Positions 29,898-41,229 of a stretch of DNA of 64,000 nucleotides are shown one piece after another. The translations under genes and the position numbers were made by a program. Origin of the DNA: Tridacna crocea. Taxonomy: Eukaryota; Mollusca; Bivalvia; Cardiida; Cardiidae. The notes under the pieces were generated by a model, which was given only the letters and a program-made list of their open reading frames with translations, was not told the origin of the DNA and ran no database searches. The stretch is from assembly GCA_943736015.1 (NCBI GenBank), contig OX031071.1, forward strand, positions 30,350,619-30,414,618. Reading direction: 5' to 3'. Every line of letters begins with the position of its first letter. Positions within the stretch are counted from its first letter, which is position 1.

Positions 29898-31199
29898 ATA
29901 CCCCCCAAAACTCTGTTTGGGGGGTATATAGGAGTCAGCTTGTCGGTCTGTCCGTTGGTCCGTCGGTCGGTCGGTCGGTCGGTCGGTCTGTAGCTTTTTG
30001 TCCTCTCTATTTCTCATAAACTACTGGACGAATTTTATTCAACCTTCACAGGTAAACTCAGTATCAAGCAGAGATGTGCATATGAAATGTTGGTTATGGT
30101 TCATTGATTTTTCACTGAGTTATGGCCCTTTCATGAAATTTCTTGTCCGCTCTTTTTCTCATCAACTATAGGACAGATTTGGTTCAAACTACATAAATAG
30201 TCTCAGTATAAAGCAGAGATGTGCATATCCTATTTTGGTTATGGTATATTTAGGTTTCATGGAGTTATGGCCCTTTGATGATTCTGGACAAATTTCTTTT
30301 TCATACTTTGTTGTTTTTTTTTACTTGAATTTTGTCCGGAGCGTATCTCCAAAACTATACTAGCTAGGGTTATGAAATTTCATGGCTGGATAGATCTCAC
30401 CAAGGGGGAGTGCAGTGCACAGGAATTATAACTCTTGCTTGCTTAATTTTTGAGTTATTGCCCTTTGTCATTTTTAATACTTGAATTTGGTCCGGAGCGT
30501 ATCTCCAAAACGATACTAGCTACGGTTATGAAATTTCATGGGTGGATAGATCTCACCAAGGGAGAGTGTCTCCAAAACTATATTAGCTACGGTTATGAAA
30601 TTTCATGGCTGGAAAGATCTCACCAAGGGAGAGTGCATTGCACAGGAATCATAACTCCTGCTTGCTTAATTTTTGAGTTATTGCCCTTTGTCGTTTTTAA
30701 TACTTGAATTTGGTCCGGTGAATATCTCCAAAATATATTAGCTAGGGTTTTGAAATTTCATGGGTGAATAGATCTCATCAAGGAGGAGTGCAGTGCATAG
30801 GAATCATAACTCCTGCTGGCTTAATTTTTGAGTTATTGCCCTTTGTTGTTTTTCATACTTAAATTTTGTCAGGAACGTATCTCCAAAACTATACTAACTA
30901 GGGTTATGAAATTTCATGGATCGATAGATCTCATCAAGGGGGAGTGCAGTGCATAGGAATCATAACTCTTGCTCGCTTAATTTGTGAGTTATTACCCTTT
31001 GTCGTTTTTCATACTTGAATTTGGTCTGGTGTATGCCCCAGCTTCACAACTTGGGGTAAGACGGGCGTATCTTGCGACAATTTGCCTCTCATGTTCAACT
31101 CTTACTTTTGTACTCAACCATTCTGCATTCTGTGACAAAGACCTGTTTGGTGGCAAGGAGCTGGTGGGGGGGTATGATCACGTTGAGTGATAGCTCTAG
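29898..31199 (+). mobile_element. Helitron-like (HINE) element D with tandem cores
   Basis: It opens with the palindrome ATACCCCCCAAA (29898-29909) / TTTGGGGGGTAT (29916-29927), then a (GGTC)n microsatellite (29950-29990). About five cores of ~150 bp share GTATCTCCAAAACTATACTA, AGATCTCACCAAGG and ATAACTCTTGC-type words. The 3' end is GGGGGGGTATGATCACGTTGAGTGATAGCTCTAG-type: hairpin ATCAC/GTGAT at 31177-31191, then CTAG (31196-31199) and T. GGGGGGTAT of the 5' palindrome recurs beside the 3' hairpin, as subterminal repeats do in Helentrons. No Rep/helicase is encoded; it would depend on a Helitron elsewhere. Confidence 0.7.
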
Positions 31200-31558
31200 T
31201 TTATTTTAGATTTGTTAACTTGTTAATTTTTTAAAGTTGTAGATTATTTTTAAAAAGTTTCTGTATATTGTGCTGCTGTATTAGAATTTAATCTGTTGAT
31301 TTTTAAAAGTACTGACGGAAAAGATGTACAGAAATGATACTCATATTAAATCGTAGAGAAGAATCTGTCGTGGGTAATGGAGCAGTTGCTCATTATGAGT
31401 GATGCCTACTTTTCCTTAAATGTTTTCCAGGACAATAGTTACTGATACATCTTTGTGTTGGACTTTATTTATTTGTTGATTTAATACAAATTTAAAAAAA
31501 AAAAATGAAAAAAATGTTTCAGATGAGTTAGATATGGATTGTAAAATAATAAAGGGCA

Positions 31559-31774
31559 TAACCCCTGTGCCACACAATTCCGACTTTCAGCAAGTCTTTC
31601 AAGAACATTGTGAGAAAAAGAGAACATGCTGATAACAGTATTTTCTCCTTTTTTCCACAATCTTTCCTTCTCAAGCAAAGAAAATGTCCCTCATTTTAGC
31701 CACAGAAATTTTCATCTGCAAATGTTTTCAACTTGTATGGGTCTAAAGTTTTGTCATGTGGAAAAAATGGTTAA
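31559..31774 (-). mobile_element. TTAA MITE, family A, left target lost
   Basis: ACCCCTGTGCCACACAATTCCGAC opens. The palindrome is worn (GCTGATAACAGTATTTTC). Ends ATGGTTAA. Confidence 0.7.
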
Positions 31775-31917
31775 CAAATCGTGTGTATATACATGTGTTA
31801 TTTATAAATAATAGCCACACCCATTTATGTATTTTTGTTTTTTCATTTAGAACAAGAGAGAAATAAGAAAATACTTTTATTTTTATAGTTATAGTTACTA
31901 GAAAGAGTAGATATGAC

Positions 31918-32145
31918 TTAACTCATTACCAAACGACAAAGTTTTAGGCTTGTTCAAATTGAAAGCATTTGCAGATGACAAAATGAAAGTTCTGAAACTT
32001 TGAAATTTGTTTTGTGAAGGGTAGAAAACATTGTGGAAAAAGGAGAAAATGCTGGTTACCAGCATTTTCTCCTTTTTCCACAAAGTTTTCTAAATGCTTC
32101 TTTCACAGGGTCGTCAAAAGTAGGATTTGTGTGGTGATGGGTTAA
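31918..32145 (+). mobile_element. TTAA MITE, family A, complete
   Basis: TTAACTCATTACCAAACGAC opens and GTGGTGATGGGTTAA closes, 228 bp. The palindrome has CTGGTTACCAG at its centre. Confidence 0.9.
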
Positions 32146-32175
32146 AAGTCAAAGCAAAACAATTGAAAACAACAG

Positions 32176-32241
32176 TTTTTAGCTCTATGTCATGGTCCGG
32201 TGTCCGTCATGCGAGTGTGTCCGTCCATACGTTCAAGTGTT
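32176..32241 (+). repeat. 5' end fragment of a tandem-core element
   Basis: AGCTCTATGTCATGGTCCGG and GTGTCCGTCCATACG match the opening of 26145-27190. Cut off by the SINE-like array. Confidence 0.4.
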
Positions 32242-33370
32242 AATCCTACGAATAAAGTCCGTAACAAAGAAACAAATGAATAAATTCATGGCAGAAATAA
32301 GGGACCGGGCGGGATTCGAATCCCAGAACTCCTGGACAAGCGGCCAATACCATAACCACTGAGCCAAAGAGATATCTCCCTGACGCAGTAGTCAGGTATT
32401 GTATTTAAATCGGGACAAAGCCATGCAGGAAAGAGTGGTCTCCCGTAAACCCCCCCCCCCCTCTTATTTATTGATGAGTCAAAGCCTAATTAGACAGGAA
32501 GTAAAATTTTGGACAACAAATGGGATAAAGGGCTCAATGGCTAATCCCGGACGAGCGGCTATCCTACGAACAACGTCCGTAACAGAGAAACAAATAAATG
32601 CATAGCTTAAATACCAACCGCATCTGGGGGAATTCTAAACTGTGCGGACAAGATCCTCGTTTTTCGAGGATTAATGTACCAATACTATAACCACTGACCC
32701 AAAGAGATACTAGTATCTCTCTTCTTTTTCCATTTGTAATTTTAATTTTTCTTACTCAATATTACTTTTAAAATCTATCTGAGACACAAGAATAAGAGAC
32801 AGAGCAGACGAGTGAAGTATTTCTTCATCAACTAAAAACTGAATAATAGAGTTCTTATTTTCATGCTTTAACATAGTACTTTCAATCGCAGTCAGTTTAC
32901 AATGAGAAGCAAGATCTAAGAAATCAGACCTTTTTGGCAAATGTATCAACCCTTGTGACGGCTCAGCAATAATTGTTTCAAGATCAAAAGACATGATTGC
33001 TTTTTGCTGGTTTAGTAGAACAAAATTCAAATTTAAATTCCAATTCCATTTTTACATCTATTTGTTATCTAATAAAATTCAGTACTGTGACAAGTTCAAA
33101 ATAATTTCAAAGTATACTAGTATCCAAATTACTAGATGATCAATCCCAAAAGAGCCCCCAGTTTCTGTTACGAGACAAAGTCCGTAACAAAGAAACAAAT
33201 GAATAAATGCATGGTAGAAATTAAGGGAGCGGGAGGGATTCAAACCCCAGACTCCCGGACGAGAGGCCAATACCTTAACTACTGAGCTAAAGAGATATCT
33301 CCCTGATGCAGTAGTCAAGTGTGTATTTAAATCGGGAGGAAGACATGCAGGAAGGAGTAGTCTCCCGTGA
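32242..33370 (-). repeat. tRNA-headed SINE-like units, as at 688-1750, split by a gag-like fragment
   Basis: Three units begin near 32242, 32561 and 33150 with CCGTAACAAAGAAACAAAT-type sequence. The tRNA-like part reads TCTCTTTGGCTCAGTGG and GGGATTCGAATCC on the minus strand. The second unit is broken at 32709 and the third starts after 33123; TACTAGTATC flanks the gap on both sides. Confidence 0.6.
32752..32994 (-). pseudogene. Gag-like N-terminal fragment (SAP-like), retroelement relic
   Basis: From the ATG at 32994 an 80-codon frame reads MSFDLETIIAEPS, then a PKRSDFLDLASHCKLT helix and KNSIIQFLVDEEIL. This resembles the SAP-like N-terminus of gag proteins in Ty3/gypsy-type elements of molluscs, corals and fish: a start such as M-x-FD-L-x-x-x-IAEP, a DLLxLAxHY-like helix and a final IxxYLVEEEIL-like helix. 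The zinc knuckle, protease and polymerase are absent. Flanking TACTAGTATC (32709-32718 and 33114-33123) may mark the insert borders. Family assignment is from memory only. Confidence 0.45.
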
Positions 33371-33379
33371 CAGTTAACT

Positions 33380-34480
33380 TTTATTTAAAACATCCTCCTC
33401 TCTGAAACTACCCATCCAATTTTGATGAAACTTCACAGAAATGATCCTGCCATGGTCCTTTCTAGAATACCTTCAAAAGCTCTTGTTGCCATGGCAACAA
33501 ATATGAAAATTTTTTTAGAATCTTTGAAAATATTTTTGTCTGAAATGATGAGGCCTAGGGCTACCAAATTTAGCATGTAGCTTTATCAAGTGGAGCTCTA
33601 CCAAGTTCCTTCAAATGATAGCCCTTGGGTCAATATTGGCCCACCCTGGGAGTGGCCACCAAATTAGGGCCACCAAATTTGGCATGTATCTTTATCAAGT
33701 CGGTGTCTACCAAGAATGCCCAAAGTAATAGCTCTCACCTCAAATTTGGCCTGGCCCTGGGGGTCACAAGTTTTATATGGGCTTATATAGGGAAACTTTA
33801 AAAAATACTTTATTACATAGCGATGAGGCATAGAGCTACTAAATCTGGCATGTAGCTTAATCTAGCAGGTGTCTTACAAAGGGTGCCCAAATTATGGCCC
33901 TGAGGTCAAATTTGGCCCTGCCACAGGGGATTGCAAGTTCTACATGTGCTTCTATTGAGAAAACTTTCAAAAGCTACTTGTACTTACATGTTAGGCCTAG
34001 ACTACAAAATTTTGCTTGTAGCTTTTGTCGTGGGACTCTACCAAGAGGCCCCCAAATTCTAGTATTGGGGTCAAGTTTGTCCCGAGACCAGGAGTCACAA
34101 GCTACTTGCACCTAGCCTTAAGGCCTAGACTACCAAATTTTGCTTGTAGCTTTTTTAGTGGGCCTCTACCAAGATGAGTCTCGGGTTTTATAGGGCCTTT
34201 TCTTGAGGAACCTTTGATAATCTTGTTTATAACCACACATTATAAACCTGTATTATTTGGTATGGGACTTTATCTTGTGGACCTCCACCAGGATTCAAGT
34301 AATTTTAGCTTTGTGGTCAAAAGGGAGTCATAACTTTCTCAAATTTTATGGAAAAAACATTTAGTATGTCATTAAATATGAAACAAATTGGCCAAGTATT
34401 GTAATGCTTTGTTTGTAGTGTTAAATTACTTATTAGCCAGTGAAGCGATACAGGGCCATCATTTCTATCAATATAAATGT
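33380..34480 (+). mobile_element. Tandem-core element E, second copy
   Basis: At least five cores with GGGCTACCAAATTTAGCATG, TAGCTTTATCAAGTGG and GGTCACAAGTTTTATATGGG words. It closes CAGTGAAGCGATACAGGGCC near 34465, half of the terminal hairpin. Confidence 0.65.
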
Positions 34481-34544
34481 CTACCCATATTATTAAATGT
34501 TCTTTAAAACATTTATCCAAAAAAAAAATGTCCTAATGACATTT

Positions 34545-34745
34545 TTGGAATAAATTGCAAAAACAAGAAAGAAGCGAGTCAAAAAGAAGCACATGCTGGT
34601 TAGCAGCATGTTCTCCTATTTCCTTAATGTTTTCTACCCTACGAATTTCCAAAATTAAGGCTAAGTGTAGCTTTAATTTGTTATCTGCAAATGTTTTCAA
34701 TGTGAGCAAGGCTAATATTTTGTCGTTGAGGAAAGAGTAAACTTA
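34545..34745 (-). mobile_element. TTAA MITE, degenerate
   Basis: ACATGCTGGTTAGCAGCATGT at the centre and ATCTGCAAATGTTTTCAATGTG of the L arm identify it. Both termini are gone. Confidence 0.55.
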
Positions 34746-34789
34746 ACAAAACAAATCAATATAATTAGGTAGTATCCATGTAAGATATT

Positions 34790-36749
34790 GATCTAATTAC
34801 ACTTGCATTCTCGTTTTAACACCCGAGCATGAATTGCTCAAAGTGAACTTTTGTGATAGCCCAATGTTCGTTGTCCATGGTCCAAAATTTCTTTATACAT
34901 CTTCTCCTTCTAAAACTCCAATCTTGAAGCAAATTGGCAGGGATGTTCCCTGGGTGAAACTCTATTATAGTTGTTCAAGAGAATTAATTTCACCTGTAAC
35001 TCTGGTTTCTATGACAACCAAAAAGAAAAAAAAATCTTTGAAAATCTTCTTTTCTAAAACTTGAGGTCAAAGAGCTTTGATATTTGGTATGAAGCATCTC
35101 CTAGCGGACCGCTACCAAGTTTCCTTAAATGATGCCCCTGGGGTCAAAACTGGCCCTGCCCCTGGTGTTACAAGTTTGAAACATAGGACCAAAGAAGGAA
35201 ACCTCAAAAATCTTTTCTCTGAAACTGGAAGGCTTAGAGCTTTGATATTTTGTATATAGCATCTCCTAGTGAACCTCTACCAAGTTTGTTCATTTGATGT
35301 CCCTGGGGTCCAAACTGGCCCCGCCCAGGAGCCACAAATTTGAACATATGAACTAAAAGGAAAACTTTAAAATTCTTCTTCTTCGAAACTAAAAGGTTTA
35401 GGGCTTTGATATTTGGTTTGAAGCATCTGCTAGTGGACTTCTCCCAAGTTTGTTCATATGATGCTCCTGGGTCACCATTTCGAAACAAAAGAACAAAAAC
35501 AATAAAACTTTAGAATTCTTCTTGTCTGAAACAGGAAAGACTAGACATTTAATATTTGGAATTTAGCATCTCCTAATGAACTTCTACCAAGTTTGTGTAT
35601 ACGATGCCCCTGGGGTACAAACTGGCCCCACCCCAGGGGTCACAAGTTTGAAGATGGGAACAAGAAAGGAAAACTTTTAAAATTCTTCTTCTGTGAAACT
35701 AGACGGTGTAGAGTTTTGATATTTAGTACGTAGCATCTCCTAGTAGACTTTTACCAGATTTATTCATGTGATGCCCATGGACTCAAAACTCGCCCCATCC
35801 CGGGCCGGTCACAATTTCAAACATAAGAACTTGGAAGAAAAACTTTGAAATTATTCTCCTCTGAGACTAGACCGCGCATAGCTTTGATATTTGGTATGTA
35901 GCAGCTCCTAGTGGACCTGTACCGTGTTTGTTCATATGATGCCACTGGGGTCAAAACTGTCCCCGCCCAGGGTTTCACAAGTTCGAAACATAGAAACAGA
36001 GATGGAAATCTTTGAAAATCTTCTTCTCTGAAACAAGATGGCGTAGAGCTTTAATATTTGGTATGTAGCCCCACCGAATAGACCTTTACCAAGTTTGCTT
36101 TTTTATGCTCCTGGGGTCAAAACTTGCCCCGACCAGGAGGTCACAAGGTCGAAACGTAGGAACTTAGAAGGAGAACTATGAAATTCTTCTTCTCCGAAAC
36201 TAGAAGCCATAGAGCTGTGATACTTAGTATGTAGCATCTCCATGTGGACCTCTACCAAGTTTGTTCATATGATGCCCCCGAGGTCAAAAATTCTTCTCTG
36301 AAACAAGAAGGCATAGAGCTTTAATATTTGGTATGTAACGTCTCCTAGTGGACCTCTAACAAAGTTTGTGCATATGATGCTCCTGAGGTCAAGACTGGCC
36401 CTGCCCAGGAGGTCACAAGTTCGAAACCCTGGAACTTAGAAGGAGAACTGTGAAATTCTTCTTCTCCAAAACTAGCAGGCCTAGTGCTGTGATACTACAG
36501 CATCTCTTTGTGGACCTCTTGTTGACTGCTACCAAGTTTGTTCATATGATACCCCTGGGGTAAAAACTGGCCCCATCCCCGGAGTTACAATTTCGAAACA
36601 TACAGTAGGAAGTATGAAGGAAAACTTCAAAATTCTTCTTCCCTGAAACTGGAAGAAGTAGAGCTTTGATATTTTGTATGTTGCATCTCCTAATGGATCT
36701 CTATCAAGCTCGACGGCGTAGCTTTGATATTTGGTATGTAGTGAAATTT
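34790..36749 (+). repeat. Long E-type core array, about 11-12 units
   Basis: TTGATATTTGGTATG or a close variant recurs near 35076, 35241, 35407, 35548, 35715, 35884, 36051, 36217, 36323, 36490, 36664 and 36724. It is followed by GCATCTCCTAGTGGACC, CCAAGTTTGTTCATATGATG and CCCTGGGGTCAAAACTGGCC words. Unit length is usually 140-170 bp, with shorter units where a part is deleted. Short frames inside it are by-products of the repeat. Confidence 0.75.
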
Positions 36750-38160
36750 CTAAATGTGCACAACATGTTAAGTTAGTTCAAGATTGGGTCACCTAGGTCA
36801 AAAACTAGGTCACTAGGTTAACTTAAAGAAATACCTTGTGGGCATTCTAGAGGCCATATGTTTTGCTCAATTGACTTGAAAATTTGTCTGGATCTTTGTA
36901 TTCTAGAATTTCACAGGATTCTGAATTTGGGTCAGCTGGGTTCATCAGCTAGGTCACACTAAAGAAATTTAAATTTAGAGCCCTCTAAGGCCACAATTTG
37001 TTCCATTGATTTAAGAATTGGGTAAAATGTTTGTCTTGATGAATTCTAAGGTGGCTTCAAAATTGGGTCACCTGGGGTCTTAATCTAGGTCACTAGGTCA
37101 AATGAAAGAAATACCTTTAGCACACTCTAGAGGCCACACTTCTTCATCAATTGACTTGAAAATTGGTCAGGATGTTTGTCTTTATAAAATAAATTTGAAA
37201 TTGGGTGGCCTGTGGTCATAAACTAGGTCACTAGGACAAATGAAATAGATATCTAGTGGGCACTTTAGATGCCACTTATCTTGCTCAAATGACCTTAAAT
37301 TTGTTTGGAATGTTTGTCTTGATGAAATGTGGGATGATTGGATTTTGCTTACCAAGGGTCATAAAGTAGGTCACTATGTTAAATTAAGAAATATCTTAGG
37401 GGCACTCTAGAAGATACAATTTTAGTCAATTGACTTTAAATTATGCAGAACAGTTGTCTTGATAACGTTTCACATGGGTTTGAATTGGGTTAACTTTGGT
37501 CTTAAACAAGGTTAGCATGTAAATTTAAAGAAATATCTCTGGGCACTCTGGATGCCACATTCATTGTTCAGTCCAGCTCAATCTACTTGAAAATTGGACA
37601 CAATATTTTTCTTGATAAAAATCGGTTGAGTTTGAAAATGGGTCAACTGGATCTATAAAGAAGGTCACCAAGTCAAAGAAATACCTTGTAGGCATTTTAT
37701 AGGGGCCACATGAAAACTCCCGAATATTTTTCTTGATCAATTTTTCATGAGTTCTTAATTGGAACAACTATGGTGATAAAGTAGGTGACTATACCAACTT
37801 ACGTAAAAATCATTGTGGACCCTCTTGATGCCACATTTTAACTCTTTACCACACGACAAAATTTTAGACTGGTCCAAATTGAAAGCATTTGCAGACGACA
37901 AAATAAAGGTGACTGAAAAATTGAAATTTGTCCTGGGGAGGGTAAAAAACACTGTGGGAAAAGGAGAAAATGCTGGTTACCAGCATTTTCTCCTTTTTCT
38001 ACAGTGTTTTCAAAAGGCTTCTCTCTCAGGGGCGTCAAAAGTAGGGATTGTGTGGTAATGAGTTAAGCTAAATTGACCAGACAATTGAATTGTGCACGTG
38101 GAGTGAAATTTTGCCAACTGACTCAGGTAAGCAGTCCAGGGCCAACATGGCCCTCTTGTT
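36750..38160 (+). mobile_element. F-type core array with the shared 3' terminal hairpin, split by a MITE
   Basis: Cores of ~150-160 bp share GGTCACCTAGGTCAAAAACTAGG, AAAGAAATACCTTG, CTCTAGAGGCCACA and CTCAATTGACTTGAAAATT. After the MITE, AGCTAAATTGACC completes the broken core. The end is GGGCC-AACAT-GGCCC (38139-38153) followed by TCTTGTTT. It directly follows the E array, forming a composite. Confidence 0.7.
37838..38066 (+). mobile_element. TTAA MITE, family A, complete (229 bp), inside array F
   Basis: TTAACTCTTTACCACACGAC to GTGGTAATGAGTTAA. The host core reads GCCACATT-TTAA-GCTAAATTGACC across the site, consistent with TTAA duplication. Confidence 0.95.
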
Positions 38161-38234
38161 TGTATCATTGTAAATTTTTTGTCAATAAACAATAACAATA
38201 CAAATAGTTGTTTTTATTGTTGAAAAATTGTCGT

Positions 38235-38504
38235 CAGACCCGCCCGGGTGGCTCAGTGGTAAGTGTGTCGGACTCATGACCTGGTGGTTGTGAATTCGAT
38301 ATCCTGTTGAGGCGAACTTTCTTTCAGGTGTATTTTCGCCTCTCACCTCTGCTGAAGCATGTGAGAAAAGGAGTCGGTGGCTTTGGAAAGAAAGTTGTGT
38401 TAGTACTGGTACGAGAAAGCAAGGAAACATATGTGCGTCAGCCCCATGATATGACCCTAGCTCTTAAAGTGCTGTTAAACCCCAATACAACCAACCAACC
38501 AACC
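38235..38504 (+). mobile_element. SINE B, complete, 11-bp target duplication
   Basis: AAAATTGTCGT lies at 38224-38234 and 38505-38515. The head GGGTGGCTCAGTGG and GAATTCGATATCC are followed by the same body as 8793-9059, ending in a CCAACCAACCAACC tail. Confidence 0.95.
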
Positions 38505-38529
38505 AAAATTGTCGTTCCAAAATTTGAAG

Positions 38530-38640
38530 GTCTACCTTTATGTAACGCTTTTTTGTTTTGAAAAATAGTCTGGTTGGGTACCCAGAATGCCACAATCAGA
38601 TTTGTATTTGAAGTTTGCAATCTAGTAGAAGATAATATCA
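38530..38640 (+). repeat. Repeat X terminal fragment
   Basis: AATAGTCTGGTTGGGTACCCAGAATGCC and ATCTAGTAGAAGATAAT match the right end of X (around 44270-44340). Confidence 0.45.
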
Positions 38641-38869
38641 TGCAGCATGATAATTGTACACCTTCACAGAACATTTCTTCACCGGAAATACGCTGCTTTA
38701 ACATATTTATATTTATAAAGCTTCTCTTAAAAAAACAGGCATCTGATCGCTGATTGGCTGATTGTTTTTTGAGTTGGTGGAGCTGGCGTTTGATTAGTTG
38801 TACAATTAACAAAATTTTTCTTCGCCGGAATCACGCCGTTTTTACATTTTCATATTTATAAAGCTTCTC

Positions 38870-39096
38870 TTAACTCATTACCAAACGACAATATTATACA
38901 TGTAGGGTTGTCCAAATTGAAAGCATTTGCAGAGGACATAATAAAATTGACTGAAAATTTGAAATTTGTTTTGTGAAGGGTAGAAAACATTGTGGGAAAA
39001 GGAGAAAATGCTGCTTACCAGCTTTTTCTCCTTTTTCCACAATGGTTTTCTAATGGCTTCTTTCTCAGGGTCTCAAAAGTAGGGACTGTGCATTAA
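38870..39096 (+). mobile_element. TTAA MITE, family A, complete
   Basis: TTAACTCATTACCAAACGAC opens and GTGCATTAA closes; the right terminus lacks GGTAATGGG. It lies in the second of two copies of a CATATTTATAAAGCTTCTCTTA block (38707-38728 and 38851-38872). Confidence 0.85.
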
Positions 39097-39620
39097 CGGT
39101 AAAAAAAATGAAAACTGGCGTCAAAAATTTCTATCGAAATCTTACTAGATATAGTTCCGTTGGCAAACAGTTTGTACACTCAGTTGTTAACGTGATTTAT
39201 CAACTAATTGGCAGTTTTCACCGACAGATTGATAGATGTGAATAAGTGGTTGTTCATCTCGTTGCTAATCTATTTACATGGGCACCGCCATGTTTAAGAT
39301 CATGTGACTGGTAGCTCAAAATGGTTGATCGATAGTCTGTATAGTGTTTAATGCCGTTTTCAACACTACTTCAGTTATATTACGACAGCTTGTGGGCCAT
39401 GCTTTCTTGGAGTTTCTTTTTATTTACTCCACACATTATTCTTACAAAACCAATTACGGCCTAGTTTAAAACGGAAACCACACTTAAAGGGCACTCGTCA
39501 CAACTTAGTTGATTCCATAACTACATCTAACTTTGTCTGCATCAAGGAAGTTTCTATTTTGTACTGCCAGACATATCTTAAACATGGCGGTTAAAGAAGA
39601 AAATATAGTTTACATTTAGT
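39097..39620. other. No recognised feature
   Basis: No family repeat or coding frame recognised. Confidence 0.45.
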
Positions 39621-39836
39621 TTAACTCTTTACCAAACATTCCCGACTTTTAACGACCCAGAGAAAAAAAAATAAAAACATTGTGGGAAAAAGAGAAAATG
39701 CTAGTTACTCATTTTCCCACAATGTTTTCTACCTTTCTCAAAACAAACTTCAACTTTTCAATCACGTTTATTTTGTAGTCTACCAATGCTTTCAATTTGG
39801 ACCAGTCTAAAATTTTGTTATTTGGTAATGAGTTCA
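39621..39836 (-). mobile_element. TTAA MITE, family A, core deleted
   Basis: TTAACTCTTTACCAAACATTCCC to GGTAATGAGTTCA. The palindrome centre is reduced to ATGCTAGTTACTCATTTTCCC. Confidence 0.85.
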
Positions 39837-39924
39837 GCATACTTATTTTACATCGATTGAGAAACAAGTTCTTACAACTTATTCTAATCTCTCAAAATAA
39901 CAAACTAGAACAAATATTTGTATG

Positions 39925-40130
39925 GAAGGGGATTTAGGTAAAAAATCCATTCATATAAGTGATTAATTCTTGTATTCAAATGGAATTGGTATTATGCTAA
40001 ATGAATATTGCATCAACATTGTGTGCATGCCTATTTATACTTTTGTTACGTGCAGATCGTTATGTGACTACTGCTAAGTATCAAATACTAGATGGGTACT
40101 GTGTTATCATAGTTAAACTGTGTATAGTCC
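39925..40130 (+). repeat. Dispersed repeat, inverse partner of 53880-54085
   Basis: GGAAGGGGATTTAGGTAAAA, TATGCTAAATGAATATT and AGTATCAAATACTAGATG match the other copy in reverse complement over about 200 bases. Confidence 0.7.
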
Positions 40131-41229
40131 AGTCAAACTAACAGATGGGTTGGAACTAATTGCAAAAGTTTTTATTTTTACATTCCACGAAAGAAAACGA
40201 ACGTAATAATCACAAGAAAAAAGTTGCACTGAAAATTCATTGCCCGAAAAGAGTTATTTGTAATTGAAAATTGCAAATTTCGGTAAAAATATACGTGCTC
40301 GACGATGGCCCGAATAGCCGCCGTATTCAATACTATGCAACTTACGTCACAGTTACACGCGCCATTCTGTGAGTTTAATGTAAACACAGAGGAGGATGAC
40401 CAGCAAAACGTTCTTTGACTAAGAAATTTAATCTACCGATGTATGAACGAAACTTCTACCATGACTTTAAAGGTATTTATCTCTCACTCACTGGTATCTT
40501 TTATAACAGATTGATGTTTAAATTCGAAAATCGACTTCAATTCTTAGGTCCACTATTTGAAAATCGTCGAGTTCAACTTACGAGTGTCAGATCATGTAAT
40601 ACGCACTTCATTGTTTACAAAATTGTACATCAGCTTCATAGATCGCCAAAATGTCATTTATAAGATAACAGAATGATTTTCCGAGCCATCTTTTGTGTCA
40701 GTGCCAAGTGTGAAAGAAACCTAAAGATGTTGATGAAATTTGATGACGTCACTACAAGCGATGGGTGCAAATAAAGTACAGTAGCGCTTTAGTGCCTGAA
40801 TTTCACTGCATCGTTATCGATTTTCTGATATTATTTCTTTTAGTGTGTAATTACTATTACTGTTTACAATTAACATTTTAGGTTTTCTTTTTAAATGTAT
40901 TGCATTCAAACGTTCTGCTCAGTTTATTTGTATTTGAATTGTCTCATTCAAATAGATAAATAATAACTAAGCTGAAAATAGATTGAATGAACTAATTAAT
41001 TTCAAACCAAAGTAGTTGAGCATTCATAACAACAAGATGAATGGTAGTCTAATTCATATCGATTTTACAACAAAAGTTGAAGCACATTAAAACTTTTATT
41101 CAGTGTTCGATGATTAAGCAGGCTTTACTGGTTTTCACCAATGTCTCATCGATGGATATGACAGCAAACTTTACTTAATCATGTAGTCCATTGGTTTCAA
41201 AATGCTAAACTCCCTATCAAAAAGATACT
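40131..41229. other. No recognised feature
   Basis: One TGACGTCA octamer at about 40743. No coding frame is recognised. Confidence 0.45.

Noticed and set aside
34834..37767. Many 60-85 codon frames in the E and F arrays
   Set aside because: They recur with the core period and change frame between units; they do not code.
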